DNA of 64,000 bases from Leisingera sp. S132 (GCF_025144465.1 NZ_CP083553.1:268501-332500); one strand, 5' to 3'. Shown: positions 18,509 to 28,309, numbered from the stretch's first letter. Numbers and translations are program-made. Notes: generated by a model from the letters alone, not told the origin.

Positions 18509-19532
18509 GATTACCCACTGACTGTCGCTCGGATTTCTGCGGTTTGCTGAAAGCTAACAACGCTGCAGCGCGGTTAGTCGAAGCTGCCGTTACTGCTCAA
18601 TGCAGCGAACATCCGTTTCCTGCTCTTCTAGTGGGTTGCTGTAGACAAAAGTGCAGTTTCCCGTCATCGAGGCAGTTTGCAGCGAAAATTCACTTTGTCC
18701 CGCGTCTGAGTTGTCCGATGGAGCTGCGGCGAATTTACGGTTTCGGTTCACGCCACCCTGACGCCCGCGAGCGTCCGGTTCGGTGAAATTTGCTGCGTTG
18801 CGGCGGTAGGCCTGCCGCAACCGCGAAGGGATGCTGCGTCAGCGAAGTGTCAAAATCCAAGGTCGGTTTTGTCCCGCTATCTGTCGCTTGATCCCAGCTG
18901 TATGAAGTTCAGCTTTTGCCATCCAGGTAATCCAGCTTGATGGTAATTCGGGTCGACAGTGACCGCCATGAGTGCGGCCAAATGAGCACGGGACCTTATT
19001 CAATTGATCAAAAACGGGGCCAGCTCTGCCGTCCTCGCCGCCTAGAAAATCGTAATTACTCCAAAGTATCCTACCCCGGTATACCTGCGCATCCAGCGCG
19101 GCACTTTTGATGTGTTTGCACAACTTATGAGTGATTTTAGATTTGAGCTGCGTGGGGTAGGGTCAGCTGGTTGTGACACGATATGAATACGCCAGTTGGT
19201 TCATGGGGATCGATGACGGATTTCGTGCGAAGACATTCCCACCTTCATTGTGTTCTGCCAAAGCCAAGGGCCGGCAAGGCGTGCAGGAGGCCTTCTGCCT
19301 CGGCCCGGGCATCTCTCAAAGCGCTTTGAACACGCTTGGTTTAGCAGCGCTAAAAAATGTTCCAAGACAGGGTGCAAATCAGCCACTTCATAAACCACAG
19401 GAGCAAGCCGGGAGGTTCAAGCGTCTGCCGCTTTCAGCCAGCGTGGGAGTGCTGGCTTTCCGCTCCACAGTTTTGGAAAAAATATTTCTGAAAAAATATT
19501 GACGATATTGCCGACTGTTGGAATGCCCCATC
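18509..19532. other. Long intergenic stretch, degenerated
   Basis: About 1 kb without a supported gene. Around 18660-18690 the text CAGTTTGCAGCGAAAATTCAC faintly resembles the dispersed repeat at 39791. Around 19056 the words TTACTCCAAAGTATCCTACC and CCTGCGCATCC resemble sequence near 53905-53975. These look like relics of repeats rather than genes. Confidence 0.4.
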
Positions 19533-19574
19533 TGAACTGGTCCACCGTTATGTTTAGGAAACGGAGGACAGAGA

Positions 19575-19853
19575 ATGGCGAACAAGCGGCACAAGCCAGA
19601 GGAAATAGTTCAGAAGCTGCGGCAGGTTGACGTGCTTGTCGGGCAAGGTATGGCACGTGTTGATGCGGTCCGGGAGGTTCGCATCACGGAGCAAACCTAC
19701 TACCGCTGGCGCAAGCAGTATGGCGGGATGGGAACCGACCAACTGAAGGAACTCAAGCGTCTCCAGAAAGAGAACGAGCGGCTGAGAAAGGCCGTGTCGG
19801 ACCTGACGCTGGACAAGCTCATCCTGAAGGAAGCCGCACGGGGAAACTTCTGA
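19575..19853 (+). CDS. IS3-family transposase OrfA
   Basis: Intact 92-residue OrfA. The helix-turn-helix segment RITEQTYYRWRKQYGGM binds the IS ends. The C-terminal leucine-zipper-like part ELKRLQKENERLRKAVSDLTLDKLILKEAA mediates dimerisation in IS407-type elements. GGAGGACAGAG precedes ATG 19575. It would normally produce an OrfAB fusion by -1 frameshifting, but orfB here is broken. Confidence 0.88.
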   Translation: MANKRHKPEEIVQKLRQVDVLVGQGMARVDAVREVRITEQTYYRWRKQYGGMGTDQLKELKRLQKENERLRKAVSDLTLDKLILKEAARGNF

Positions 19854-19855
19854 GC

Positions 19856-20350
19856 CCCGCTCGTCGCCGAGCCTGCATCGAGCTGATCCATAGCGAGATG
19901 AAGGTATCAGAGCGTCGGATCTGCCGCGTGCTCGGGCAGCATCGCTCGACGCAGCGGCATCGTCCAAGGGGCCGGGAAGACGAGGAACGGCTGGTTGCCG
20001 ACATGACCGAGCTGGCCAGGCAATACGGCAGCTACGGCTACCGGCGCGTTGCCGTGCTGCTGCGAGATTCAGGTTGGCAGGTCATAGCCGGTCTCCTCAG
20101 CGGTGTGGTCTACGCAAAACCACTGTTGAGACCTGAGACCCGGTTATGGCCACCCGCTGCGCGGTTTGAGGGCTGCGCGCGCGGCCATAACCTCTCAGCG
20201 GCCAATCTTCCCGACGTGCTATGGCCCGGAGTTCGTTGCGCAGGCCGTGCAGGACTGGATCAAAGCCGTCGGTGCAAAGACGGCTTACATCGAACCCGGC
20301 TCACCCTGGGAGAACGGATACTGTGAAAGCTTCAACGCCCGGAGGGTAAG
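19856..20350 (+). pseudogene. IS3-family OrfB, core deleted
   Basis: The N-terminal part reads through ARRRACIELIHSEMK and ELARQYGSYGYRRVAVLLRDSGWQ. The catalytic core (normally about 120 residues with the first two acidic residues) is missing. The C-terminal segment resumes at about 20226 with GPEFVAQAVQDWIKAVGAK and [18 protein letters not shown]. The roughly 140 bp between are not transposase and contain nested inverted repeats. The 3' end is cut by the next IS. No active enzyme is possible. Confidence 0.8.
20083..20225. repeat. Structured replacement segment in OrfB
   Basis: This segment holds GGTCTC...GAGACC and GTGGT...ACCAC nested pairs, followed by GGTTATGGCC (20142-20151) pairing with GGCCATAACC (20183-20192). 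It has replaced about 360 bp of the transposase core. Whether it is an insert, a deletion scar or part of another element is unclear. Confidence 0.5.
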
Positions 20351-20404
20351 TGAACCGCACCGGGTTTGCCGGAGGCTTCAACTCCTGAGTAGGATGAAGC
20401 CACA

Positions 20405-20781
20405 ATGAGCAAGACAACAAACAAGTATTCCCCTGAGGTCCGCGAGCGTGCGGTGCGTCTGGTGCTGGACAACCAGGGCCAGCACAGTTCCCGCTGGCAG
20501 GCGATCATGTCAATATCCGCGAAGATTGGCTGTTCGGCGCATACGTTGAATGAGTGGGTGAAGAAGGCAGAAGTCGACAGCGGCAAGCGGGCGGGTGTTC
20601 CCACCGATGTCGCCGACAGTGCGGGTCGTTCGCGCAGCGATCACATGATCCGGGGGATCATTTGAAGGCCCAAACGAAGGCGCTTGAGCGGGAGAACCGC
20701 GAGCTGCGCCAGGCGAACGAGATCCTCCGCAAGGCATCGGCGTATTTTGCGATGGCGGAGCTCGACCGCCGGTCGAAGTGA
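20405..20781 (+). pseudogene. IS3-family OrfA interrupted by 56-bp insert
   Basis: The N-terminal helix-turn-helix part ([36 protein letters not shown]) is normal up to PTDVAD. A 56-bp insert then adds a frame that ends in DHMIRGII and a stop at 20665. The normal C-terminus resumes downstream as [20 protein letters not shown] and AELDRRSK, ending at 20781. Without the insert the cistron would encode about 106 residues, as expected for this IS3 subgroup. Confidence 0.85.
20618..20673 (+). repeat. 56-bp palindromic insert, copy 1
   Basis: Insert in OrfA centred on ATGATCC-GGG-GGATCAT (20645-20661). The surrounding words CGCGCAG, GATCA and TTTGAA are shared with copy 2 at 21509. Its in-frame reading ends in MIRGII-stop. 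Boundaries are inferred by comparison with family members known to me, so they may shift by a few bases. Confidence 0.7.
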
Positions 20782-20795
20782 TGGTGTCCTTTATC

Positions 20796-20833
20796 CGCTG
20801 CCCGGCAGTCGATACGCAGTATCGATGAGAGGG
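20796..20833 (+). repeat. 38-bp hairpin insert (family A/B)
   Basis: Insert between TTTATC and GACATG. It begins CGCTGCCCGGCAG, has the 7-bp stem TCGATAC/GTATCGA closed by a GCA loop, and ends GAGAGGG. The ends and loop are the same as in the reverse complement of the insert at 31241-31281, while the stem sequence differs. Confidence 0.8.
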
Positions 20834-21508
20834 GACATGCATCGCAGTGAGCATGGGGTCGAGCCGATCTGCACTGTCCTGCCGATTGCCCCTTCCACGT
20901 ATTACGAGCACCTGGCGAAGCGGGCTGATCCGGCCCGGTTGTCAGACCGTGCCCGGCGTGACGCGGCATTGCGGCCCGAGATCCTGCGTGTTTTCGAAGA
21001 GAACTGGCAGGTCTATGGCGTGCGGAAGGTCTGGCGGCAATTGCAACGGGAAGGTTTCGATGTCGCCCGCTGCACGGTCGCCCGGCTGATGAAGAGCATG
21101 GGCATTCAAGGTATCATCCGGGGCAAGCCGCACAAAACCACGGTGCCCGACAAGAAGGCCCCATGCCCGCTGGATAAAGTGAACCGGCAATTCCGTGTGC
21201 CTGCTCCAAATATGCTCTGGGTCAGCGATTTCACCTATGTCGCCACCTGGAAAGGGTTTGCCTATGTCGCCTTCGTTATTGATGCCTATGCCCGCAAGAT
21301 CGTCGGCTGGCGTGTCAGCACCTCGGCGCATGCCGGGTTCGTTCTCGATGCGCTGGAGCAGGCTGTTCATGAGCGGCGGCCGACGAAGGCGATGGGGCTT
21401 GTTCACCACTCAGATCGCGGCAGCCAATACCTATCGATCAAATACTCAGAGCGGTTGGGAGAAGCTGGTATCGAGCCCTCTGTCGGCAGCGTCGGGGACA
21501 GCTATGAG

Positions 21509-21564
21509 TTCAAGCAGCTCCGCGCAGAGGATCAAATGATCCGGGGGATCATTTGAATGCGCAG
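21509..21564 (+). repeat. 56-bp palindromic insert, copy 2
   Basis: Insert in OrfB containing a perfect 25-bp palindrome TCAAATGATCC-GGG-GGATCATTTGA (21532-21556). It has the same length as the insert at 20618, with the palindrome in the same register. It ends the OrfB frame with MIRGII-stop. Confidence 0.75.
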
Positions 21565-21819
21565 AACGCCCTGGCCGAGACGATCAACGGCTTGTTCAAA
21601 GCCGAGGTCATCCACCGCCGGGGCCCTTGGCGCAACTGCGAGGCGGTGGAATACGCAACGCTCGAATGGGTGGATTGGTTCAACAACCGCCGTCTGCTTG
21701 AGCCTATCGGGAACATTCCGCCGGCAGAAGCAGAGGCCAATTTCTACGCCGCTCTGGAAACTGAGGATATTGCCGCGTAACTAACTGAAATCAGCCTCCG
21801 GCAAACCCGGTGCGGTTCA

Positions 21820-22127
21820 GTTCAGTGGACGCCCTTGGCTGTCACAGATTGCGTGCAGCTTAGTGTTCATGCCGCCCTTAGTGCGCCCGATCAGGCGCCC
21901 GCGCCCCCCTTTTCAACCCCAAGACTGGAGGCCGTGCGGTGTGCTTTCAGGTAAGTTGCGTCGATCATCACGGTCTTTTCCTCACCGTGTTCAGCAGCCA
22001 GACCGGTCATCATCCGGGCAAAGATGCCTTTTTCGCTCCACCGCTTCCAACGATTGTACAAGGTCTTGTGCGGGCCGTAATCTTTGGGCGCATCACGCCA
22101 TCCACCGGAAATCAATGGCTCCTGACC
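21820..22127 (-). pseudogene. IS5-family (IS427-like) transposase remnant
   Basis: Reading leftwards, SGGWRDAPKDYGPHKTLYNRWKRW and ARMMTGLAAEHGEEKTVMIDATYLKAHRTASSLG match the middle of an IS427-type transposase. The frame slips in a C/G homopolymer near 21900 (GCCCCCC) and continues as RLIGRTKGGMNTKLHAICDS. Both ends of the gene are missing. Confidence 0.75.
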
Positions 22128-22315
22128 CTAAGCCGCAGCGGTCGGAACCGGGTCTTCTGCAATGAGCATCAATTGCAGGCACGAACCAGCTCCCGTTTTT
22201 CTTCCGCGCCTCCATTCTGCAAATGTTGCCAGCATGGCGAGAATTACATCCGGTCATTGCAAGCTTCCAAGCGGGTTCATCAAGGTGCTGGATACGGTGC
22301 AGAGAGCGGGGCCCC

Positions 22316-22573
22316 TCACGGCATGACCTTGTGGTTTGGCGATCCTGTGGTGATGGTGCCGCCGACGGAGGTTGGGGAGCCGGTATAGGCGATGGGGCGG
22401 CCGCCGTCTTTTGACATGGACGACCCGGCCACGATCACCGCGCCGCAGCTGGTCTTGTCGCCCACGCGCGCGACCGGGCGGCCGTCAACGGTGGCGCTGC
22501 CGCCGCTGACGATCCGGCAGCTGCGGCATCTGGGGCAGGCGTGGGTGTCGCCGATCCGGGCTACCGGTTGCAT
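22316..22573 (-). CDS. PAAR domain protein (T6SS spike tip)
   Basis: Small cone-shaped protein of 85 residues predicted to cap the VgrG spike of a type VI secretion system. The PAAR pattern is clear: PVARIGDTHACPRC, GRPVARVGDKTSCGAVIVAGS and YTGSPTSVGGTITTGSPNHKV, including the Cys/His residues that bind zinc at the tip. It lies 46 bp after vgrG on the same strand. Downstream there is only IS debris, so any linked effector gene has probably been lost. Confidence 0.9.
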   Translation of the reverse strand: MQPVARIGDTHACPRCRSCRIVSGGSATVDGRPVARVGDKTSCGAVIVAGSSMSKDGGRPIAYTGSPTSVGGTITTGSPNHKVMP

Positions 22574-22619
22574 GGAACCGTCTCCTGCGGCACTGCGAGG
22601 GTCAGGCGCACCATTCAGG

Positions 22620-24668
22620 TCAATCCTTCTGCTGAACGCATTCTTCGACCAGCGGCAGGCCGTCGCGGGCGGCGTTCTGCAGCGTGGGCACCTGGGCGCC
22701 GCCGCTGCCGCCCATGCTGACCGCGCCTTTCAGATTGATGCTGGCAGCCTCCAGCGTGATCCCGCCCGCATCGATGGTGATCTTGCCGCCCGGGCCCTTG
22801 ATGGTGAACGTCTCAAAAGCCATCAGCGTATGGCTGCGGGTGTTGTTGGTGATCGCTTCGGTCACGTTGAGGGTGGATTTCCCGAACACCGTTTCCTCGT
22901 GGTTGCGGCCGATCTGCACCAGATGGTCGGCATAGATGTCCTGCTTGTGGATATTGCCCACCACATGCACATGGTCCTTGCCGTATTCCTCCTGCTGGTT
23001 GCGGCCGACCTTGTAGAGTACGTCCTGGCCCACGGTTTCGCGCTGGTCGCGGCCCACCGACAGGGTTTCGTCCTGGCCGACGCTTTGGGTCCGGTCACGC
23101 CCGATGGCATTGTTCTCATCGCGGCCGATGGTCTTGGAGCGGTCATTCTCGATGACAATCTCCTGGTCCTTCTGGCCGTGCATATAGATCTTTTCCTGAT
23201 CCCGCTCGTCCTCGAAGGTCAGCTCGTTGAAGCCGCTGCCCTTGTGGGTATCCGTCTTGAACACGGATTTGGTCTTGTGCTGCGGCAGCGGGTAGGGCGG
23301 CTTGTTGCGGCCGTTGTAGACGCAGCCGGTGACCAGCGGCTTGTCGGGGTCGCCTTCCAGGAACTCGACCACCACTTCCATGCCAATGCGCGGGATGACC
23401 ATGCCGCCCCAGCCCTGGCTGGCCCAGTTCTGGCTGACCCGGCAGCGCATCGAATACGCCTTCTCCAGGTCCCAGTGGAAATGCACCAGAATGCGGCCGT
23501 GCTCGTCGCAGTCGATCTCGCCGTCGCCGACAACCACCGCGGTCTGCGGCCCCTGCACCACCGGCAGGGGCGTCACCCGCGGCGGCACCATCGGCGCGGT
23601 CAGCGGCATCAGCCGGTAATCGGCGGTTAAGGGGCGGGTGGCGGACACACCCTCGCGGTTGGAGCCGTAGCTTTGGCTGACAAAGGAATAGCGCGCCCAG
23701 AGGCAGAGGTGTTTGGCGCCATCCCCCGGCACCGCATCGCCGCCCGCCAGCGGCACCACGCCGCCCGGCCGCAAGCCGGTGATGTCGCCGCTGGCGAACT
23801 GGCGGGCGTCATGGCCGCGCTCCTCTTCGCAGCGCAGCTGCGCCACCGTCTTGCCCCGCCCCAGGTCCAGGTAACCGCCGGGATAATCATAGGCTTCCAG
23901 CTGGCCTTCGGCATATTGCGCATCGCCGATGCGGTCGCTTTCCATCGCTGCCATCGGAGTCTTGAAGTTGTAATCGGTGAGCCGGGTTGCCCCCGTCGTC
24001 AGCCGCCGCTCGGGCCCCCAGGCCCAGAAATGCTCGCCTTGGGCACCCTGGTTCTGCGCCGCGCCGTAATAGGGGCGGGCCGGGATTTCGGCGTGGTTCA
24101 GCACATCATCCGTCAGCACCAGCGTGTGGCTGGCCTCCTGGTGGCGTATGTGGAAGGAGATCCCGAAACGCTCCATCAGGCGGCGGGCGAAATCCAGGTC
24201 GCTTTCGCGGTATTGCACCGTGTACTCCAGCTCCGGATAGTCGTTGCTCAGGGCAATCTCCAGATGCGGGTTGCCCAGATGGCCGTAGTCCGCCAGCAGC
24301 TCCTGCAGGATCTCTACCACGGTTTTGTTATGAAAGATCCGCTGGTTGCGCCGTTTACCCGCGAGCCAGAACCAGGGCCTGAGCCGCAGATCATAGCGCC
24401 AGCCGTTTTCGCCCGGGCCTTTCCAGCGGGCCTCGGTGATGATGCCGTCAAACAGCGCCGGGCCTTCGGCGCCTGCGATCGTGACCGTGGCATGGGTGCC
24501 CAGGAGCGCATCGAAATCGAGATCATCCCGCGTGGCCAGCGCCTCGACCGAATAGTCAAACAGCCCATTCAGCGCCTCGGTCCCGTCAAAGCGCATCAGC
24601 ACCAGCGCTTCCGGCCCCAAAACGGTTGTCAGCCGCCCCAGCCGGGCGTCCTGCACAAATGCGTTCAT
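22620..24668 (-). CDS. vgrG: Type VI secretion system spike protein VgrG
   Basis: Spike protein of 682 residues from ATG 24668. The N-terminal gp27-like part includes LFDYSVEALATRDDLDFDALLG and YTVQYRESDLDFARRLMERFGI. The central gp5-like OB domain reads GRILVHFHWDLEKAYSMRCRVSQNWASQGWG. The C-terminal part carries a beta-helix-like series of short repeats (DRSKTIGRDENNAIGRDRTQ and SVGQDETLSVGRDQRETVGQ) and a DUF2345-like tail. No other T6SS genes are in the window, so the spike is an orphan or serves a system elsewhere. Confidence 0.93.
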   Translation of the reverse strand: MNAFVQDARLGRLTTVLGPEALVLMRFDGTEALNGLFDYSVEALATRDDLDFDALLGTHATVTIAGAEGPALFDGIITEARWKGPGENGWRYDLRLRPWFWLAGKRRNQRIFHNKTVVEILQELLADYGHLGNPHLEIALSNDYPELEYTVQYRESDLDFARRLMERFGISFHIRHQEASHTLVLTDDVLNHAEIPARPYYGAAQNQGAQGEHFWAWGPERRLTTGATRLTDYNFKTPMAAMESDRIGDAQYAEGQLEAYDYPGGYLDLGRGKTVAQLRCEEERGHDARQFASGDITGLRPGGVVPLAGGDAVPGDGAKHLCLWARYSFVSQSYGSNREGVSATRPLTADYRLMPLTAPMVPPRVTPLPVVQGPQTAVVVGDGEIDCDEHGRILVHFHWDLEKAYSMRCRVSQNWASQGWGGMVIPRIGMEVVVEFLEGDPDKPLVTGCVYNGRNKPPYPLPQHKTKSVFKTDTHKGSGFNELTFEDERDQEKIYMHGQKDQEIVIENDRSKTIGRDENNAIGRDRTQSVGQDETLSVGRDQRETVGQDVLYKVGRNQQEEYGKDHVHVVGNIHKQDIYADHLVQIGRNHEETVFGKSTLNVTEAITNNTRSHTLMAFETFTIKGPGGKITIDAGGITLEAASINLKGAVSMGGSGGAQVPTLQNAARDGLPLVEECVQQKD

Positions 24669-24845
24669 CAAATAAAACCCTTAAAAGTTGTGCCGGACAC
24701 TACGGGTTTCCGCGCAAGGGTCAAGAGACACGCAGCCCGCAGCAAGGGGGAATTCCGGGGTGGTCGACGCACGGCGGAAAAGCTGTGCCCTCACCCCTCC
24801 CTAGCCGCGCGCCAGATGGGCGCAGATCTCAATTATGGATCGATA

Positions 24846-25795
24846 CTAGGTGTTCAGTCCCGGCATCTGATGGATCGGATCGATGCTGAATCGATCTGGC
24901 TCTGAAGTCCAGATTTTGCAGATGTATTCGTAGGGCGTGAGGCCGCTGAGAGTTTTGAGTCTGCGGGCAAAGTTGTAGGCGGACATGAAGTCGCCGAGAT
25001 GTGTTCGTAACTGGTCGTGGCTGTCGTAGTGGTATCGCTTCACTGTCGCCTCTTTGATCGTGCGGTTCATCCACTCGACTTGGCCATTGGTCCACGGATG
25101 GTTCGGTTTGGTCAGGCGATGCTCGATCCCGTTGGCCTCACAGATCATTTCGAAGCGCATCTGCCGGGAGTATACTCTGCTCGGGTTTCGGGGCTGTTCG
25201 GCGAACCGAATACCATTATCAGTCAGGATCGTATGGATGCGATAAGGGACCGCCTTGAGCAAATGTTCGAGAAACTCCCAGGCGGTCTTGCGATCTGCCT
25301 TGTCGACGAGGTGGGTGACTGCAAGCTTGCTGGTCCGGTCAATGCCGACGAAAAGATACAGCTTGCCCTCCGCAGTCTGCACCTCGGCAATATCGAAATG
25401 AAAAAGCCGATGGGGTAGCGCTTGAACTTCTGCCGCTTAGGCTTGTCGCCCTCGACATCCGGCAAGCGCGAGATGCCATGCCGCTGAAGGCAGTGGTGCA
25501 GCGCTGACCGCGTCAGATGCGGGATCGAGGGCTGGAGCGCATAGAGGCAATCATCCAACGGCAGTAGCGTATGCCGCCGGAATGCGACGATCATGGCCTC
25601 CTCGGCTTGACTAAGAAGGGTTGAGCGAGGCTCTTTCGGCCCTGTTTTGCGATCCTCAACGGTCTCGCGCTTTCGCCATTTGGCAACAGTCTTCGGGTTG
25701 CCCCCGAGTTCCTTGCTCAGCGCCGCGATCGAAGCTTGCGATCGCTGTATTGCTGCTCTGACAGCGTGCGTGCCCTCTCGGCAGATTTGCCATGC
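24846..25795 (-). pseudogene. IS481-family transposase, frameshifted
   Basis: The N-terminal frame (AAIQRSQASIAALSKELGG, VAFRRHTLLPLDDCLYALQP) runs to KRYPIGFF. The catalytic part restarts in another frame (EGKLYLFVGIDRTSKLAV, LTDNGIRFAEQ, NGQVEWMNRTIKEATVKRYH). The break maps to a T-run at about 25406-25410 (minus strand GGCTTTTTCATT), one T short of what the family needs (FFHFDIAEVQT). A second slip is likely near the start codon at 25795. C-terminus PIHQMPGLNT is intact. It could be a sequencing error, but two slips favour decay. Confidence 0.8.
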
Positions 25796-26077
25796 AAATC
25801 GCCTGCCGGGTGACAGTGCGTGGCGCTCCCGTGACGAACTTGTCCAATAGTGTTTCCTTCCATTCCAAAGAACAGATCGCACCATCAAACCATGGGATCA
25901 AACACCTAAGGGCTGCGCCTTCAAGCTGCAGAGCAATCCCTCGCGTATTTCGACTGATTTTAGGGCCAGTTGTCCTTGTCGGAGCACCTTGGCTGAAATT
26001 CGGCAAGTCGACCGCGTTATTAGTGACGCATTCTCTGACTTCTTGGAGTAGCGGACGAGGCGGGCAGGCTACCCGCC

Positions 26078-28276
26078 CTACGAAAACTTCTTCTGCGACT
26101 TGCCCCGGTATGCCCTTGTCCCGGCCTTCCCAGCCGTTGACCGCCCCCGCGACTTGACCGCCGCTTCCGACGCTGCCTCCACCGCCGATTGCCGGGCCAG
26201 CGGGTCGTCGGAGATCGCGAGGTCCACCGCCTCCAACCTTTTGACCTCGTCGCGCAGGCGGGCGGCTTCTTCGAACTCCAGGTTCTCTGCGGCCTTGCGC
26301 ATCTGGTCGCGCAGGCCGTTCAGATGCGCCTCCAGGTTGGCGCCGTGCATCGGCTTGTCGATCTGGGCGGTGACGCGGTTCATGTCCACATCGCCCTCGT
26401 AAAGGCCGGCCAGAACATCCTCGACGTTTTTCTTGACCGTTTCCGGCGTGATGCCGTGCTCGAGGTTGTAGGCGATCTGCTTTTCGCGGCGGCGGTTGGT
26501 CTCGCCCAGGGCGCGCTCCATCGAGCCGGTGATCTTGTCGGCATACATGATGACGCGGCCGTCGGCGTTGCGGGCGGCGCGGCCGATGGTCTGGATCAGC
26601 GAGGTCTCGGAGCGCAGGAAGCCTTCCTTGTCGGCGTCCAGAATGGCGACCAGGCCGCATTCGGGGATGTCGAGTCCCTCGCGCAGGAGGTTGATGCCGA
26701 TGAGCACGTCAAAGGCGCCGAGGCGCAGGTCGCGCAGGATCTCGATGCGTTCCAGCGTGTCGATGTCGGAGTGCATGTAGCGGACCTTGATGCCCTGTTC
26801 GTGCAGGTATTCGGTCAGGTCCTCGGCCATGCGTTTGGTGAGGGTTGTGACCAGGGTGCGGAAGCCGTTGGCGGTGACTTTGCGGATTTCGTCCAGCAGG
26901 TCGTCCACCTGCATGCCGACGGGGCGGATTTCGACCTGCGGGTCCAAAAGGCCGGTGGGGCGGATCACCTGCTCGGTGAAGACGCCGCCGGACTGGTCCA
27001 GCTCCCAGCCCGCGGGGGTGGCGGAGACAAAGACCGACTGCGGGCGCATGGCGTCCCATTCCTCGAACTTAAGGGGTCTGTTGTCCATGCAGGAGGGCAG
27101 GCGGAAGCCGTGTTCGGCGAGGGTGAACTTGCGCCGGTGGTCGCCCTTGTACATGCCGCCGATCTGCGGGACGGAGACGTGGCTTTCGTCCGCGAACACG
27201 ATGGCGTTGTCGGGGATGAATTCAAAGAGGGTCGGGGGCGGCTCGCCCGGGGCGCGGCCCGTGAGGTAGCGGGAATAGTTCTCGATGCCGTTGCAGTGGC
27301 CGGTCGCCTCCAGCATTTCGAGGTCGAAATTGCAGCGCTGTTCCAGCCGCTGCGCTTCCAGCAGCTTGCCTTCGCCCTCCAGCTGGGCCAGCCGCATCTT
27401 CAGCTCCTGTTTGATGGAGATGATCGCCTGGTTGAGGGTCGGCTTGGGCGTCACGTAGTGGGAGTTCGCATAGACGCGGATCTGGTCGAAGGTGCCGGTT
27501 TTCTCGCCGGTCAGCGGGTCGAACTCGGTGATCGCCTCCAGCTCCTCGCCGAAGAAGGAGAGTTTCCAGGCGCGGTCTTCGAGGTGGGCGGGGAAGATTT
27601 CCAGCGTGTCGCCGCGGACCCGGAAGGAGCCGCGCTGGAAGGCCTGGTCGTTACGTTTGTATTGCTGGGCGACGAGGTCGGCCATGATCTGGCGCTGGTC
27701 GTACATTTCGCCCGCCTTCAGATCCTGGGTCATGGCGGAGTAGGTCTCGACCGAGCCGATGCCGTAGATGCAGCTAACAGACGCGATGATGATGACGTCG
27801 TCGCGTTCGAGCAGGGCGCGGGTGGCGGAGTGGCGCATCCGGTCGATCTGCTCGTTGATCTGGGATTCCTTCTCGATATAGGTGTCGGAGCGCGGCACAT
27901 AGGCCTCCGGCTGGTAATAGTCGTAGAAGGAGACGAAGTATTCGACCGAGTTCTCCGGGAAGAAGCCCTTGAATTCGCCGTATAATTGCGCCGCCAGCGT
28001 CTTGTTGGGGGCGAGGATGATCGCCGGGCGCTGGGTTTCCTCGATCACCTTGGCCATGGTGAAGGTCTTGCCGGTGCCGGTGGCGCCCAGAAGGACCTGG
28101 TTGCGCTCGCCGTCCAAGACGCCCTGGGACAGTTCCCTGATCGCGGTGGGCTGATCGCCGGCCGGATCAAAGGTGGTGTTCATGACAAACTGCTTGCCGC
28201 CCTCCAGCTTGGGCCGCTGCTGCGGCGCGCGCTGGGTCATCATCGGCATGGTCTTGTCGGAATGGGCATAGGGCAT
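26078..28276 (-). CDS. uvrB: Excinuclease ABC subunit UvrB
   Basis: Damage-recognition helicase of nucleotide excision repair, 732 residues. Helicase motif [14 protein letters not shown] is near residue 65, the beta-hairpin is [23 protein letters not shown], and [17 protein letters not shown] gives motif II. Motifs V and VI are [20 protein letters not shown] and [13 protein letters not shown]-terminal UVR domain ([23 protein letters not shown]) binds UvrC. The start at ATG 28276 gives a slightly extended N-terminus. A LexA-like site lies 34 bp upstream. Confidence 0.96.
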   Translation of the reverse strand: MPYAHSDKTMPMMTQRAPQQRPKLEGGKQFVMNTTFDPAGDQPTAIRELSQGVLDGERNQVLLGATGTGKTFTMAKVIEETQRPAIILAPNKTLAAQLYGEFKGFFPENSVEYFVSFYDYYQPEAYVPRSDTYIEKESQINEQIDRMRHSATRALLERDDVIIIASVSCIYGIGSVETYSAMTQDLKAGEMYDQRQIMADLVAQQYKRNDQAFQRGSFRVRGDTLEIFPAHLEDRAWKLSFFGEELEAITEFDPLTGEKTGTFDQIRVYANSHYVTPKPTLNQAIISIKQELKMRLAQLEGEGKLLEAQRLEQRCNFDLEMLEATGHCNGIENYSRYLTGRAPGEPPPTLFEFIPDNAIVFADESHVSVPQIGGMYKGDHRRKFTLAEHGFRLPSCMDNRPLKFEEWDAMRPQSVFVSATPAGWELDQSGGVFTEQVIRPTGLLDPQVEIRPVGMQVDDLLDEIRKVTANGFRTLVTTLTKRMAEDLTEYLHEQGIKVRYMHSDIDTLERIEILRDLRLGAFDVLIGINLLREGLDIPECGLVAILDADKEGFLRSETSLIQTIGRAARNADGRVIMYADKITGSMERALGETNRRREKQIAYNLEHGITPETVKKNVEDVLAGLYEGDVDMNRVTAQIDKPMHGANLEAHLNGLRDQMRKAAENLEFEEAARLRDEVKRLEAVDLAISDDPLARQSAVEAASEAAVKSRGRSTAGKAGTRAYRGKSQKKFS

Positions 28277-28309
28277 CAGGCGACTCCGTTGGCGGCTGGG
28301 GCCGATTTT

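Larger units (their letters stand above)
19533..20350 (+). mobile_element. IS3-family element (IS407-type), remnant
   Basis: A left end like TGAACTGGTCCACC at 19533 precedes an orfA gene and a broken orfB. The centre of orfB is replaced by structured sequence, and the right end has been lost to insertion of a second IS3-family element at 20351. Confidence 0.7.
20782..21780 (+). pseudogene. IS3-family OrfB interrupted by two inserts
   Basis: The integrase-type OrfB shows the helical N-terminus (GVEPICTVLPIAPSTYYEHL, WQVYGVRKVWRQLQREGFD) and the rve core with the first acidic residue in LWVSDFTYVATWKGFAYVAF and the second in HHSDRGSQYLS. A 38-bp insert lies after MVSFI (20796). A 56-bp insert lies after SVGSVGDSYE (21509) and introduces a stop at 21556. 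The remaining NALAETINGLFKAEVIHRRG, containing the catalytic glutamate, continues to 21780. All residues needed for activity are still encoded, only separated. Confidence 0.85.
20351..21819 (+). mobile_element. IS3-family element with three hairpin inserts
   Basis: The left end TGAACCGCACCGGGTTTGCC at 20351 and its inverted copy ending GGTTCA at 21819 define a 1469-bp element. Removing three inserts of 56, 38 and 56 bp leaves about 1.32 kb, a normal IS3-family size. It lies inside the older IS407-type element. No clear target duplication was found. Confidence 0.85.

Noticed and set aside
18590-18800. Third copy of the dispersed repeat at 39791
   Set aside because: Only a stretch of about 20 bp (GTTTGCAGCGAAA plus TTCAC) is similar, which is too little to call.
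22862-23160. Short repeats in vgrG considered as a CRISPR-like array
   Set aside because: They encode the repeated GRDxxxxVGxD pattern of the VgrG tail, vary between units and have no spacers.
22392-24905. Long plus-strand frames antisense to vgrG and PAAR
   Set aside because: The minus strand carries clear VgrG and PAAR domains; the plus-strand translations match nothing and lack ribosome sites.
26189-27985. A 598-codon open frame antisense to uvrB
   Set aside because: Shadow of uvrB. Val/Gly/His-rich repeats arise from codon bias on the other strand.
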